A DNA stretch of 42,386 bases from Amphritea sp. 1_MG-2023 (GCF_030547545.1 NZ_JAUOQE010000035.1:1-42386); one strand, 5' to 3'; counted from the stretch's first letter, positions 1 to 8,498 are shown. Numbers and translations: made by a program. Notes: generated by a model not told the origin, from the letters alone.

Positions 1-101
1 GCCGCGGGCGCAGGGATGCGCAGGAGCGGCGATGTCAGGACGTGCAGTATGCCGCGGGCGCAGGGATGCGCAGGAGCAGCGATGCACAGGACGTGCAGTA
101 T
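1..101. repeat. Two tandem copies of a ~50-base GC-rich repeat
   Basis: Bases 1-50 and 51-101 are near-identical direct copies, differing by one substitution near unit position 28 and a small change near unit position 35 that makes the second copy one base longer. Each unit begins with GCCGCGGGCG and ends with ACGTGCAGTAT. The second copy contains a perfect short stem-loop, TGCAC-AGGAC-GTGCA at 83-97, which the first copy has lost. One frame stays open through both copies to a TGA at 121-123, but the 50/51-base unit lengths shift the frame, so it is not a protein repeat. The array starts at the window edge, so the true copy number is unknown. Confidence 0.85.
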
Positions 102-207
102 GCGTGTATACAAGTGCGCTTGATCGCTACCGCAGCCTCTTGATTGCCTTATCCATCCCTTGAATGTCATTATGAATCGTAGATGTAAATTATCAGAGAA
201 TCACTCA

Positions 208-657
208 ATGAGTTGGTTAATACCGCGACATAAGCGTCACTTGCCGGGTAAACGTTGGATCAGTATCGTATTACGCTCGCTGCATTTAGTGGGCATTGCG
301 GGATTAGCCGGTGCGTATCTGTTTCACCTGCCAGAAGCCAGCTGGTGGCCGTTTATGATCCTCGGTATCGGTAGTGGCATACTGCTGGCGGCGAAAGAGC
401 TCTATGTCGATGCGATCTGGTTGTATCAGTTGCGCGGACAACTGGTGGTGTTCAAAGTGTTGATGCTGATAAGTGGTTTATATTGGTTCGATCAACCGCA
501 AGCGTGGCTCTATATTATCGTGATTTTGATATCAGGCGTTATCTCCCATGCGCCGGGAAAAGTACGCTATTACTCGCTGATCTATGGCAAACCGCTGACT
601 CGAGATATATGGCAGGGCGATACGGATGCCAAGGTGCGTGATAGTGGCGATAATTAG
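208..657 (+). CDS. Small integral membrane protein, unknown function
   Basis: I cannot name this 149-residue protein. It has a basic N-terminus followed by about four hydrophobic helices, near residues 16-38, 44-66, 74-93 and 96-113. A polar motif, SHAPGKVRYYS, comes after the last helix, and the C-terminal tail is hydrophilic. This suggests an inner-membrane protein with short loops. I recall similar uncharacterised proteins in other gammaproteobacteria, but that is from memory. The start is uncertain: the frame is open from a TTG at 160 and has ATGs at 172 and 208; 208 is chosen because it directly precedes the basic, membrane-type N-terminus. The stop lies 10 bases before ung, so the two genes are probably co-transcribed. 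Confidence 0.7.
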   Translation: MSWLIPRHKRHLPGKRWISIVLRSLHLVGIAGLAGAYLFHLPEASWWPFMILGIGSGILLAAKELYVDAIWLYQLRGQLVVFKVLMLISGLYWFDQPQAWLYIIVILISGVISHAPGKVRYYSLIYGKPLTRDIWQGDTDAKVRDSGDN

Positions 658-667
658 GGGTAATTGA

Positions 668-1393
668 ATGAGAGATAATGTGATGATGACGTTAGACAAC
701 GCGCCTAGTTGGCAGCCTTGGTTAGAGGCTGAGTTCGATAAGCCCTACATGCAGCAGTTGAGAGACTTTCTGCAGACGAGAGCCGCTCAAAAAACGATCT
801 ATCCTCACTCAAGTGACTGGTTTCATGCGCTGGAGGCGACGCCTCTGGATCAGGTAAAAGTCGTGATGATCGGGCAAGACCCTTATCATCAGCCGGATCA
901 GGCTCACGGACTCTGCTTTTCGGTGCGTCCCGGTATTAAAACACCGCCTTCGTTGAAGAATATCTACAAAGAGCTGCAAACGGATCTGGGGATTGCCCCA
1001 GTCAGTCATGGTTATCTGGAAAGCTGGGCTAAGCAGGGCGTGTTGATGTTGAATGCCGTGTTAACGGTCGAAGACTCTCAGGCGGCGTCACATCAGGGTA
1101 AAGGCTGGGAGTTGTTTACGGATAGAGTGATTGCCACGATTAATCAGCAGTGTGAACACGTGGTGTTTTTGTTATGGGGAAGCTATGCCCAGAAAAAAGG
1201 CGCCATGATTGATACTCAGCGTCACCTAGTGCTGAAATCGGCTCATCCGTCACCACTGGCTGCGTATCGTGGCTTCTTTGGCTGTCAGCATTTTAGTCAA
1301 GCGAATGATTATCTTTCACTGAATGGTCGTCGCCCGATCGATTGGCAACTGCCAGCAACGCCCGTGGCAGATTATAAAAATCCAGATGCATAA
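668..1393 (+). CDS. ung: Uracil-DNA glycosylase (family 1)
   Basis: Removes uracil from DNA, arising from cytosine deamination or dUTP incorporation, as the first step of base excision repair. The 241-residue protein has the water-activating motif GQDPYH at 69-74, with D71 as the expected catalytic base. It also has the uracil-binding stretch around residues 127-131 and HPSP at 193-196, whose H193 matches the catalytic histidine. The following [12 protein letters not shown] is the minor-groove intercalation loop. Length is slightly above the ~229 residues of the E. coli enzyme because of a longer N-terminus. A good ribosome site (AGGGGT) precedes the ATG; ATGs at codons 6 and 7 are alternatives. 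It follows the membrane protein gene by 10 bases. Confidence 0.97.
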   Translation: MRDNVMMTLDNAPSWQPWLEAEFDKPYMQQLRDFLQTRAAQKTIYPHSSDWFHALEATPLDQVKVVMIGQDPYHQPDQAHGLCFSVRPGIKTPPSLKNIYKELQTDLGIAPVSHGYLESWAKQGVLMLNAVLTVEDSQAASHQGKGWELFTDRVIATINQQCEHVVFLLWGSYAQKKGAMIDTQRHLVLKSAHPSPLAAYRGFFGCQHFSQANDYLSLNGRRPIDWQLPATPVADYKNPDA

Positions 1394-1434
1394 AAAGCGA
1401 ATACAGTAACGCGCTGATTGTGTTACGCTTTTTC
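1392..1434 (+). terminator. Probable intrinsic terminator after ung
   Basis: Directly after the ung stop, AAAAAGCG and GTAAC, separated by a six-base bulge, pair with GTTACGCTTTTT downstream, ending in a T-run. The bulge makes this weaker than a textbook terminator. Confidence 0.45.
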
Positions 1435-1511
1435 TAACCACTAAGGGGGCGCGTGGCCGTCTTTGGTAAGGAAAGCGACGCTTTCCCTGCGTCGATTGAA
1501 AGGAGAGTCTG

Positions 1512-2072
1512 ATGCCTGATACTGTGCGTTTGAAAGTGTTTCATCTCGATAGTGAGGCACAATCCTGTCTCTCTGAACTGTTTGAATTACGCTTGGATGA
1601 TATATGGGCCGGTGGTTTACATACCTGTTTAGGTCAGGATATGAATCGCGCTTGTTGGCTACGTTTCAGGCTGGATGATGAGCATTGGATCGAGATCAGC
1701 GTGGCACGACATCCCTTTAATGATGGCTTTAGTGTCGGCTGTTTGGCGGTTGCCAAGATCGATGCGCTAGTGCCAAAGCCTGATCAATGCAGTTGGATTA
1801 GCCTGCCGGTGGCGGCTAAGTTGGTGGCGATAGATATCTATGAACAGCGCGAAATGATCGATATTATTGCCCCGGATTTGAATGTGCCGTCAGAATCGCT
1901 GAATTATGATGCCCTGTTAGTGTTACATCTCGACAATGGTGCTGCGATTATGTTGGGCATGGAGCAAGATTTTGTCGACGGTGAATTAGTGATATTGCAA
2001 ACCGATCAGCCGGAGGCTCAGATAGGGCCAAGCTTACGTTTGCGTCGTCAGTTAGAGCCTTCACGTCGTTAA
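1512..2072 (+). CDS. Hypothetical protein, 186 residues, no recognised family
   Basis: I do not recognise a family. The protein is acidic and soluble-looking, with no signal peptide or membrane helix. It alternates short predicted beta strands with charged turns. W32, W48, W59 and several cysteines (20, 39, 47, 76, 93) stand out, but they form no obvious metal motif. A strong ribosome site (AAAGGAGAG) lies 6 bases before the ATG, and codon use resembles the neighbours, so it is very likely a real gene. It is separated from ung by 118 bases containing a probable terminator and ends at the bidirectional terminator shared with efpL. No function is proposed. Confidence 0.75.
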   Translation: MPDTVRLKVFHLDSEAQSCLSELFELRLDDIWAGGLHTCLGQDMNRACWLRFRLDDEHWIEISVARHPFNDGFSVGCLAVAKIDALVPKPDQCSWISLPVAAKLVAIDIYEQREMIDIIAPDLNVPSESLNYDALLVLHLDNGAAIMLGMEQDFVDGELVILQTDQPEAQIGPSLRLRRQLEPSRR

Positions 2073-2148
2073 AAAGGGCTAGAACGGGCTCGAAAGCTTA
2101 AATAGTGTCATTATCGATGCGGCAGCGATAGAGGATGGTTAAAAACGT

Positions 2149-2175
2149 AAAAAACCGCTCAACGGAGCGGTTTTT
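2149..2175. terminator. Bidirectional intrinsic terminator
   Basis: Perfect 10-bp inverted repeat AAAACCGCTC (2151-2160) / GAGCGGTTTT (2165-2174) around a four-base loop, with an A-run before and a T-run after. It lies between the convergent 186-residue protein gene and efpL, so it can stop transcription from both sides. Confidence 0.88.
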
Positions 2176-2192
2176 AGCGGTATGACTAAGTC

Positions 2193-2759
2193 TTAAGCTC
2201 GGCCGGTAAATTTACGTTCTTCGACATTCACTTTAATGCGATCGCCGGTGGAAATATGTTCAGGTACCTGAATAACCAAACCGGTAGAAAGCGTTGCAGG
2301 CTTGGTGCGAGCCGTGGCCGAGCCGCCTTTGATCGATGGATCGGTTTCGGTGATTTCCAATTCTACGACACCCGGTAGGTCGAGCGCGACGGGTGCATCA
2401 TTAACGATAACCACGTGTAACCCTTGCAGATCATCGGTGATAAACATCAGTTCGTCTTCGATATTCTCTTTATTCATGCTGTAGGAAGAGTAATCTTCGC
2501 TATCCATGAAGACATACTCATCGCCATCGGAGTATGAGAATGTCACTGCACGGCGGGTTAGGTCGGCCAGTGTCAGCATATCGGAATCTTTAAAGGTTTC
2601 ATCGATCTTTGCGTTGGTCGCAACATTGTACATACGCATGCGATAGAGGCTGCCGCCAGCACGTCCTTGAGGGACTGAGCGCTCGATATCGCGAACAATA
2701 TAAGCTTCACCATTAATATCGATTGCTGCATTTCTTTTTATTTCACTAGCTTTTGGCAT
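2193..2759 (-). CDS. efpL: Elongation factor P-like protein EfpL (YeiP)
   Basis: EF-P paralogue expected to bind between the ribosomal P and E sites and relieve stalling at difficult peptide bonds. The 188-residue length and three-domain layout fit the family: KOW-like N-terminal domain ~1-65, then two OB domains. The C-terminal block around residues 140-188 ([25 protein letters not shown], given here in outline as IKGG...[12 protein letters not shown]) closely matches E. coli YeiP. The loop tip that carries the modified lysine in true EF-P reads VPQGRAGG here, placing arginine at position 33. An unmodified R33 tip is the hallmark of the EfpL subgroup. It is last in the minus-strand block, after a likely terminator and with its own -10-like element. 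Confidence 0.93.
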   Translation of the reverse strand: MPKASEIKRNAAIDINGEAYIVRDIERSVPQGRAGGSLYRMRMYNVATNAKIDETFKDSDMLTLADLTRRAVTFSYSDGDEYVFMDSEDYSSYSMNKENIEDELMFITDDLQGLHVVIVNDAPVALDLPGVVELEITETDPSIKGGSATARTKPATLSTGLVIQVPEHISTGDRIKVNVEERKFTGRA

Positions 2760-2791
2760 GGTAACGGGTTCCAGAATGAAAATGTGTGGGT

Positions 2792-2797
2792 AGTATA
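2792..2797 (-). promoter_or_regulatory. Candidate -10 element for efpL
   Basis: On the minus strand a TATACT hexamer lies ~33 bases before the efpL ATG, just after the probable ygfZ terminator. No convincing -35 is visible, so the promoter call is tentative. Confidence 0.35.
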
Positions 2798-2814
2798 GTC
2801 AGGTCCATCGTTGG

Positions 2815-2850
2815 AAAAAATGGGGCGGCGAAAATTATTCCTGCCGCACC
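2815..2850 (-). terminator. Probable terminator between ygfZ and efpL
   Basis: Read on the minus strand, GGTGCGGC (complement of 2843-2850) pairs with GCCGCCCC (complement of 2822-2829) with one mismatch, and ATTTTTT follows (complement of 2815-2821). It begins 7 bases after the ygfZ stop. It would partly separate efpL from the upstream genes. Confidence 0.5.
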
Positions 2851-2856
2851 TGACAA

Positions 2857-3891
2857 TTAGTGTGTTTTTCGTTCAAACAACTCAGGATCTAGGGTATAAG
2901 GCAGTTCGAGCCGTTGTAGCGGTTGATCAAAGCCTTCCAGCATTAACGAGGTTTGCTCATCGTCAACGCTGCTTTTGAGGATGACCGCTAACAGTTCTCC
3001 ACCTTGCGTGGATTGCATCGCGGCACTGACTACGCTGCCAACACCGGCACGCTCTGGGGTGTTGATCGCACTACCGGCGACGGGTGGATGATCGCCACTA
3101 AAAGCAAGGCGATACATTGGTCGGTTAAGTTTCCCTCGGTGTTGTAGGCGCGTAACAACCTCTTGGCCGGTATAGCAGCCTTTAGTAAAACTGACCCCAT
3201 CAAATACCTGTAGATTAGTCATTTGCGGTATAAATGTTTCAATCGTCTGAGAGTGAAGGGCTGGAATGCCGGCGCGAATCTCGGCTAGCCTCCAGTGATT
3301 GGTGTCGGTTAATACCACCTCATTCAAGCAGGCGGTTAACAGCGTGATCGCGTCCTCAGCCGGTAGCCAAAGTTCAAATCGATCGCCGGGAACACGGATC
3401 AGATGGCCGTTAAGCCCGTTGCTGCTAGCGCCCGTTTCTATGGGGATACTGAAGCCTTGGGCGGCGAGTAGCTCAGCTGCCTCGGCGTTAAAACCTAATC
3501 CGACAATCTCGTCTGAGCGATCTTGGCTTTCGGCTTTAGAGAAAACCATGTATTTCTTTAGGTTAGCCATCGCGGTCGCGAGAATAGAGCGTTCGCAGCG
3601 TAACCAAAATCCATTGTCGACAGCGATGAGACGGCTTAGGCTAACCATACTGCCTTTGATATTACAGTGAGCGCCAAGCAAGCTTTTTCCGGCGCTGACT
3701 TGGCTTATATCACATGAGAGTTGTCCTTGAAGGAACTTTTCAGCATCAGGACCGAGTACATCAAACAGGCCTAGATGGGTCAATGGCGTTATTGTGACGG
3801 TGGTGTCTGTATGCTTGGAGGCTGAAACTTGACAGTTTCCTCGCTCATCAATCTGAACACCCAATGTATGAAGCGTATCTAACCAGCTCAT
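2857..3891 (-). CDS. ygfZ: tRNA-modifying protein YgfZ (folate-binding, Fe-S protein support)
   Basis: YgfZ/IBA57-type protein that binds tetrahydrofolate and supports maturation or repair of certain [4Fe-4S] enzymes such as MiaB. The diagnostic motif KGCYTGQE is at residues 237-244, including the conserved cysteine C239, followed by the typical HRGKLNRPMYRL region. The fold is that of the glycine-cleavage T-protein family. The 344 residues are near the usual length (E. coli 326). It lies 83 bases downstream of psd on the same strand. Its presence on the same chromosome segment as the isc operon and miaA fits its role, although they are separate transcripts. Confidence 0.93.
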   Translation of the reverse strand: MSWLDTLHTLGVQIDERGNCQVSASKHTDTTVTITPLTHLGLFDVLGPDAEKFLQGQLSCDISQVSAGKSLLGAHCNIKGSMVSLSRLIAVDNGFWLRCERSILATAMANLKKYMVFSKAESQDRSDEIVGLGFNAEAAELLAAQGFSIPIETGASSNGLNGHLIRVPGDRFELWLPAEDAITLLTACLNEVVLTDTNHWRLAEIRAGIPALHSQTIETFIPQMTNLQVFDGVSFTKGCYTGQEVVTRLQHRGKLNRPMYRLAFSGDHPPVAGSAINTPERAGVGSVVSAAMQSTQGGELLAVILKSSVDDEQTSLMLEGFDQPLQRLELPYTLDPELFERKTH

Positions 3892-3974
3892 AATAAAACC
3901 TGAAACAGTAATGTATGTAAGTCCTCGATAATACGAGGCATCTCTAAGTGAATGGTTTACAGCCTTATCGGCTA

Positions 3975-4817
3975 TTAAGCACTCATTTGTTGTCCCAGCC
4001 GTACTGGGTCATCGGCTTTGAGTGAGTCTGTCCACTCGATAGCCTCTTTGCCAAACAGGAGAATAACCGTGGAGCCGAGCTTAAAGCGGCCCATCTCTTG
4101 GCCTTGCTGCAGTATAACGGGTTCGACGGGTTGTTGATGATCAATACGCCAGCTGTTTTTAGGCACTGGGGCTACCTGTCCACCCCAAACGGTTTCGATA
4201 CCCGCCACAATCATCGCACCAACGAGAATCATAGCCATCGGGCCTAATTCAGTATCAAAAATAGCGATCAGCCGTTCATTACGGGCAAACAGGTTATCGA
4301 CTCCTTTGGCGGTCGTCTGATTGACGGAATAGAGATCGCCCGGTACATAGATGCTTTCTCGCAGGGTACCCGTCACCGGCATGTGGACACGATGATAATC
4401 GCTGGGTGACAAATATATCGTGGTAAAACAGCCGTGAATAAATTGCTCGGCTAAATCGGCGTGGCCGCCTAATAAGGTGCTAAGGCCATACCCTCGGCCT
4501 TTGGCTTGCACGATGCGACCATAGTCTATGCGACCGATTTGACTGATTTCACCGTCGGCTGGGGAAACCACGGCGGCATCGTCTAAAGGACGTGCGTCTG
4601 CTTTCAAGGCGCGGGTGAAAAAGGCATTAAAATGATCATATTGATCCAGATCTTCAATCAATGCTTCGGCCATATTTACACGATAGCGTTTCGCAAATGT
4701 TTTGATGAAGGGACGTTTAATCCAGTTACAACGGCTGTCAGCCAAATAGCCGACCGCACGAGACAGCAGATGTTGGGGCAGCAAGTGTTGCAGCAGGATA
4801 AAGAGAGTATCTTTCAC
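3975..4817 (-). CDS. psd: Phosphatidylserine decarboxylase proenzyme
   Basis: Converts phosphatidylserine to phosphatidylethanolamine at the inner membrane using a pyruvoyl group made by self-cleavage. The cleavage motif LGST is at 247-250, so S249 becomes the pyruvoyl residue and the chain splits into beta and alpha subunits. The self-cleavage triad is visible as D88 (SPADGE), H145 (YHRVHMP) and S249, matching D90/H147/S254 of E. coli. At 280 residues it is close to the usual length. It follows the rhodanese gene after 94 bases that contain a good minus-strand promoter. The rhodanese-psd neighbourhood is shared with Pseudomonas. Confidence 0.97.
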   Translation of the reverse strand: MKDTLFILLQHLLPQHLLSRAVGYLADSRCNWIKRPFIKTFAKRYRVNMAEALIEDLDQYDHFNAFFTRALKADARPLDDAAVVSPADGEISQIGRIDYGRIVQAKGRGYGLSTLLGGHADLAEQFIHGCFTTIYLSPSDYHRVHMPVTGTLRESIYVPGDLYSVNQTTAKGVDNLFARNERLIAIFDTELGPMAMILVGAMIVAGIETVWGGQVAPVPKNSWRIDHQQPVEPVILQQGQEMGRFKLGSTVILLFGKEAIEWTDSLKADDPVRLGQQMSA

Positions 4818-4840
4818 TGTAGGGTTTCCGAAAAAAACAT

Positions 4841-4870
4841 TTTATAAAAAGTAGCGCTACTCATCGGCAA
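4841..4870 (-). promoter_or_regulatory. Candidate sigma-70 promoter for psd
   Basis: On the minus strand, TTGCCG (complement of 4865-4870) and TATAAA (complement of 4841-4846) are 18 bases apart, about 25 bases upstream of the psd ATG. The spacer contains a perfect 10-base palindrome, GTAGCGCTAC (4851-4860), a possible operator. Confidence 0.5.
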
Positions 4871-4911
4871 CGCTATCTGCGATTTTTTAGACCGCTTGAG
4901 GTGATCGCGGT

Positions 4912-5724
4912 TCAGGATTCGATCGGCGTGTCATCGCGATTACCCCATTCAAACCATGAGCCATCGTAGCAGCGTACCTTATCGAACCCAAGGTGTTTTG
5001 TGAACAGGTAACTGAGGCCTGAGCGTCGATGGGTTTGGCAGTGAGTAATGACAGTTTTATCGGGTGTTACACCTAAGGCCGCCAGATCGGCGAGAATCTG
5101 TGCAGCGGGACGCAGCTGTGGATTGTCGCTAGCAACGAGCGCGCGAGTCCATTCGTAATTGACCGCTCCGGGTATATGACCACCACGCTTAGCATTGATG
5201 ACTTTATCACCGTTATATTCGGCGACTGAACGAACGTCGAGCACGATATGATCGTTATCGTTTAAGTGCTGGGTAATATAATCAATATCGGCTAGGTAAT
5301 CGGCATGAGGTATCGCCGTGTAATGACTGCCTACAGGGCTATTTGATGCCGACTGAAGGGGCAAGCCTGCATCGATCCAAGCGCTTAACTGACCATCGAG
5401 GAAGGAACATTGTTGATGCCCGACATAGTTGAGGGTCCATAGCATGCGACCAGCCCAAGGGCCCATTTGATCATCATACACAACAACATGATGTTGCGGC
5501 GTTAAGCCTATTTCGCTGCATAAACGACTTAACTGATCGATCTCGGGGACTTTATTGGGGACATCACCGGTGCCACGGAGTAACTTGCTGGGATCAAGAT
5601 GAATGGCGCCAGGGATATGAGCTTTGAGGTAGTTATCGGTAGATGATAGATCAATAATCAATAGCTCATCATGGGGCAATGCGTTAAACAGTTGTTGAGG
5701 GGAGATAACGAGTGGCAGGTTCAT
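4912..5724 (-). CDS. rhdA: Thiosulfate sulfurtransferase (two-domain rhodanese, RhdA-like)
   Basis: Transfers sulfane sulfur from thiosulfate to cyanide or another thiophilic acceptor. Two rhodanese domains are visible, at residues ~3-120 and ~140-265. The active-site loop CQTHRRS places the catalytic cysteine at C229 of 270, very close to P. aeruginosa RhdA (C230, CQTHHRS), and unlike the CGSGV loop of mercaptopyruvate sulfurtransferases. The frame is open to 5784, but the ATG at 5724 is preferred: it gives the family length, has GGAAG upstream, and makes an ATGA overlap with the stop of the HDOD gene, indicating translational coupling. psd lies downstream. Confidence 0.93.
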   Translation of the reverse strand: MNLPLVISPQQLFNALPHDELLIIDLSSTDNYLKAHIPGAIHLDPSKLLRGTGDVPNKVPEIDQLSRLCSEIGLTPQHHVVVYDDQMGPWAGRMLWTLNYVGHQQCSFLDGQLSAWIDAGLPLQSASNSPVGSHYTAIPHADYLADIDYITQHLNDNDHIVLDVRSVAEYNGDKVINAKRGGHIPGAVNYEWTRALVASDNPQLRPAAQILADLAALGVTPDKTVITHCQTHRRSGLSYLFTKHLGFDKVRCYDGSWFEWGNRDDTPIES

Positions 5725-7457
5725 TTTAGGCTTCCGGCACGTAATGTATAAAGTTGCTTCAGGCAGCGTCCAGCTGCGAGGCACAGTGCTTTAAAGTGTT
5801 GATGATGTATGTCTTGCACGCCGTCGGGAGCGCCGTCGCGATCTGCGTAGATAATCACTACCGATCGGTTTGCGGTGATTAAAGACATAAAGAGATAGTT
5901 CTGCTGACTGACTGAGCTTCTAAAGGATGCTGGCAGAAGGGTATCGACCTGTTGCCGGTTGGCTGCGGTAATGAGCAGGCAGGCAGGCTTTTCATTCAGG
6001 CGGTGGAACAGACTATTGGGGGCAAGCTGATGGATCGAATGCGGCAGTGGGTGGCCTGACTCAAATCCGGTTGTTTTAATGACTTTCAGTGTGTTACTGC
6101 TAGTTGGTAATATATTCAGGGCGACGCGCTGGATACCGACGCCTTGAACTAATCCTTTGATTAGATCGGTTAAAATCTGCTGACCCCGAGTATAAGAATC
6201 GCCGAGCGTATTAAATTTCGCTAAGTACGCTTGATAAGTGTCTCGATTGAAACAGTCGTTAGCGGCTGCTAAAGGGTCTGGCCGTGATGTTTCTTGAACG
6301 GTGATTTTATCCTTGTCGTCGACACTTGTCGTCACAGAGTTGGCGATCGATGGCGCAGCAGATGACGTCTGTTGAGGGCGTGAGTGAGTGGCGTTGGTGC
6401 TATTTGGCTGACGTAAATGATCTGATTTGAGCGATAGATCGAAGAGTTTATTGTCGCTAGGCGTGAGCCGATAAGCGGGTGCGAGATCGGCATCCAGCAT
6501 CAGCATCTCTGCTGCGGGAGAAAGCGTGCCGGGTACAGCATAAAGCCGTGCGGCAGTCGCGCAGTTTTTATGCAGCAAGGCGCAGGTATGGTGTAACTCT
6601 GCGCGTAGATAATCATTAATAATATCGATGAGCTGCAGGGTTGATTCGCTTTTCCAACTGTAATGCGACGCGAACGCTAACCAGTTACTCAGCTTCACGG
6701 GGAAAAACTTTTGCTGTGTTAGGTGGTTAAGCTGACGTAACTGATCGCCCTGTAAGCGGGGATCACCCAAGGCGCGTTGATGTAGCTGAATGATCATCTG
6801 TTTATTCAGCGGCGAACTGGTTTCTTGAGTGATTCTCGCCAATGATGAGACCGGCCAATGACTCAGTAGACGTTTCGAAATGGCGTCGATGCTACTACCG
6901 AGGATACGTGCTTCTGCTAGCTCTGGGCTAATCTGCTTTTCTCTGATGAGAATCTGAATATTGGACATCTGCCGTGGTGCGAAATACCACAGCAGCCAGT
7001 GACCAATATTGCAAAACAGGGCCGCTTGATAGCTTTCCTCAGCAAACATACCGCCTCGACATTGGTTCAGCCATTGTTGTGTCTGGATCGCCGCATGGTG
7101 ACTGTTGGCCACCGAGCGAAAATACATTTTCTGCGCGGTACTCGCAGGGTTGAGTCGAGTGGTGGGTAGGCTGTTAATCAGTTGTTCGAGTTTGCGTATG
7201 CCTAACGAGCCGATGGCATGATCAAGACTGGTGACCTCGGATTTTTTTTCACTGTGCAGTTTACCGGCGCTCAGTGCTACATAGAAACACAGCAGTGGAT
7301 CTGTTTTGATAAACCGACTCAGCAAGATAATAGAGCAGTTTTGATCGCTCAGCATGCGCTGAAATCGCTTAATAACACTGCTGCGCACCGGGGGTTGTTT
7401 ATCGCTTAGAAAGCGGAACCACTGATCGGCATTTTGTGGAGTCTGTTGTTCGCTCAT
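5721..7457 (-). CDS. HDOD domain protein with C-terminal GAF-like region
   Basis: Probable signalling or regulatory protein of 578 residues. Residues ~10-215 look like an HDOD domain, with the typical LDHAIGSLGIRKLEQL signature near 78-93. HDOD domains lack the catalytic residues of true HD phosphohydrolases and usually act as protein-interaction modules. A Ser/Thr-rich low-complexity linker spans ~350-395. Residues ~415-570 resemble a GAF-type sensor domain (GVGIQRVALNIL, then a strand reading VVIIYADRDG). There is no output domain. The gene sits between rsgA (18-base gap) and the rhodanese (ATGA overlap), a conserved place for HDOD genes in Pseudomonas-like genomes. The ligand and partner are unknown. 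Confidence 0.8.
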   Translation of the reverse strand: MSEQQTPQNADQWFRFLSDKQPPVRSSVIKRFQRMLSDQNCSIILLSRFIKTDPLLCFYVALSAGKLHSEKKSEVTSLDHAIGSLGIRKLEQLINSLPTTRLNPASTAQKMYFRSVANSHHAAIQTQQWLNQCRGGMFAEESYQAALFCNIGHWLLWYFAPRQMSNIQILIREKQISPELAEARILGSSIDAISKRLLSHWPVSSLARITQETSSPLNKQMIIQLHQRALGDPRLQGDQLRQLNHLTQQKFFPVKLSNWLAFASHYSWKSESTLQLIDIINDYLRAELHHTCALLHKNCATAARLYAVPGTLSPAAEMLMLDADLAPAYRLTPSDNKLFDLSLKSDHLRQPNSTNATHSRPQQTSSAAPSIANSVTTSVDDKDKITVQETSRPDPLAAANDCFNRDTYQAYLAKFNTLGDSYTRGQQILTDLIKGLVQGVGIQRVALNILPTSSNTLKVIKTTGFESGHPLPHSIHQLAPNSLFHRLNEKPACLLITAANRQQVDTLLPASFRSSVSQQNYLFMSLITANRSVVIIYADRDGAPDGVQDIHHQHFKALCLAAGRCLKQLYTLRAGSLK

Positions 7458-7475
7458 TCGCCCATCGTATTCCTA

Positions 7476-8498
7476 TCAATTTTGATTCAGGCTATGCAAA
7501 ATATGTTTGTAGCTGTTGACTCGCTGTGCACTGATCTTACCCTCTTCGATGGCTTTCTTGATAGCACAGCCGGGCTCTTGTTCATGATTACAATCTCTAA
7601 ATTTACAGTAACCGATAAAAGGTGAAAATTCACGGAAGCCATCGAGCAAATTATGCTCATTGATGTGCCAGAGCGCAAACTCACGGATTCCGGGGGAATC
7701 AATCAGGTCACCGCCATCGGGGAAGTGAAATAAGCGGGCAGTCGTAGTGGTGTGAGTCCCCTTACGGGTGGCTTCAGATAATGCCCCCACTTTGATATCG
7801 ATGCCGGGGAGCAGCGCGTTAATAAGGGATGATTTACCCACGCCAGACTGACCGACAAATACGCTGATACGGTGGTTCAGTTGCGCTTGAAGTGGTGTCA
7901 GCCCCTCTTTATCCATCGATGAGACCGTCATGACCTGATAACCGATCGAGCGGTAAAGATCGATCATAGCATCGATTCTCTGACGGTTATCATCATTGAT
8001 TAGGTCGGTCTTGTTGAGCAAAATAATCGGTTCGATACCGCTCAGTTCAGAGGCGACCAGATAGCGATCAATCAAGTTGTAATGGGCGAGGGGTTCAACG
8101 GCGATAGTGATAATAATCTGATCGATATTGGCGGCAACCGGCTTTAATTCACCATGATTATTGGGCCGTTGCAGAATGGTGGTGCGTGGTTGCGTGGCGA
8201 CCACTACGCCATATTCGACCCCAGCACGCCAAATAACGCGATCGCCGGTGACTAATGCATCGAGGTTGGTGCGCATGTGACAACGAAAAATCTGCCCTGC
8301 GGACTCGCCATCTTGGGCTTCGACATCGACCTGACGGCCAAAGTGAGAGATGATCTGACCGTGCTGTTCTGGCCCCAGATCACCGCCCTCTAATTGCTGG
8401 TCGATATCTGAATCTTTGCGGGCGGCGCGTTGGGCGCGCTCCTCTTGAATCTTTTGTACTCGCCATGTTTGGCGGCGGTTAAGTTTTCGTTTCGACAT
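7476..8498 (-). CDS. rsgA: Ribosome small-subunit biogenesis GTPase RsgA
   Basis: GTPase that checks late maturation of the 30S subunit. The G-motif order is circularly permuted, as expected: NKTD (G4) at 162-165 comes before GQSGVGKSS (G1) at 216-224 and DSPG (G3) at 267-270. An N-terminal OB-fold (~45-110) follows a basic tail. A zinc knuckle at the C-terminus has ligands C298, C303, H305 and C311. The 340 residues match the family. It is divergent from orn, which is the standard arrangement in gammaproteobacteria, and heads the minus-strand block. Confidence 0.97.
   Translation of the reverse strand: MSKRKLNRRQTWRVQKIQEERAQRAARKDSDIDQQLEGGDLGPEQHGQIISHFGRQVDVEAQDGESAGQIFRCHMRTNLDALVTGDRVIWRAGVEYGVVVATQPRTTILQRPNNHGELKPVAANIDQIIITIAVEPLAHYNLIDRYLVASELSGIEPIILLNKTDLINDDNRQRIDAMIDLYRSIGYQVMTVSSMDKEGLTPLQAQLNHRISVFVGQSGVGKSSLINALLPGIDIKVGALSEATRKGTHTTTTARLFHFPDGGDLIDSPGIREFALWHINEHNLLDGFREFSPFIGYCKFRDCNHEQEPGCAIKKAIEEGKISAQRVNSYKHILHSLNQN

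Noticed and set aside
1-101. Possible CRISPR array
   Set aside because: The copies are directly tandem, with no unique spacers, and no cas genes are present.
4912-5724. 3-mercaptopyruvate sulfurtransferase (SseA)
   Set aside because: The active-site loop is CQTHRRS, as in RhdA thiosulfate sulfurtransferase, not the CGSGV-type loop of SseA.
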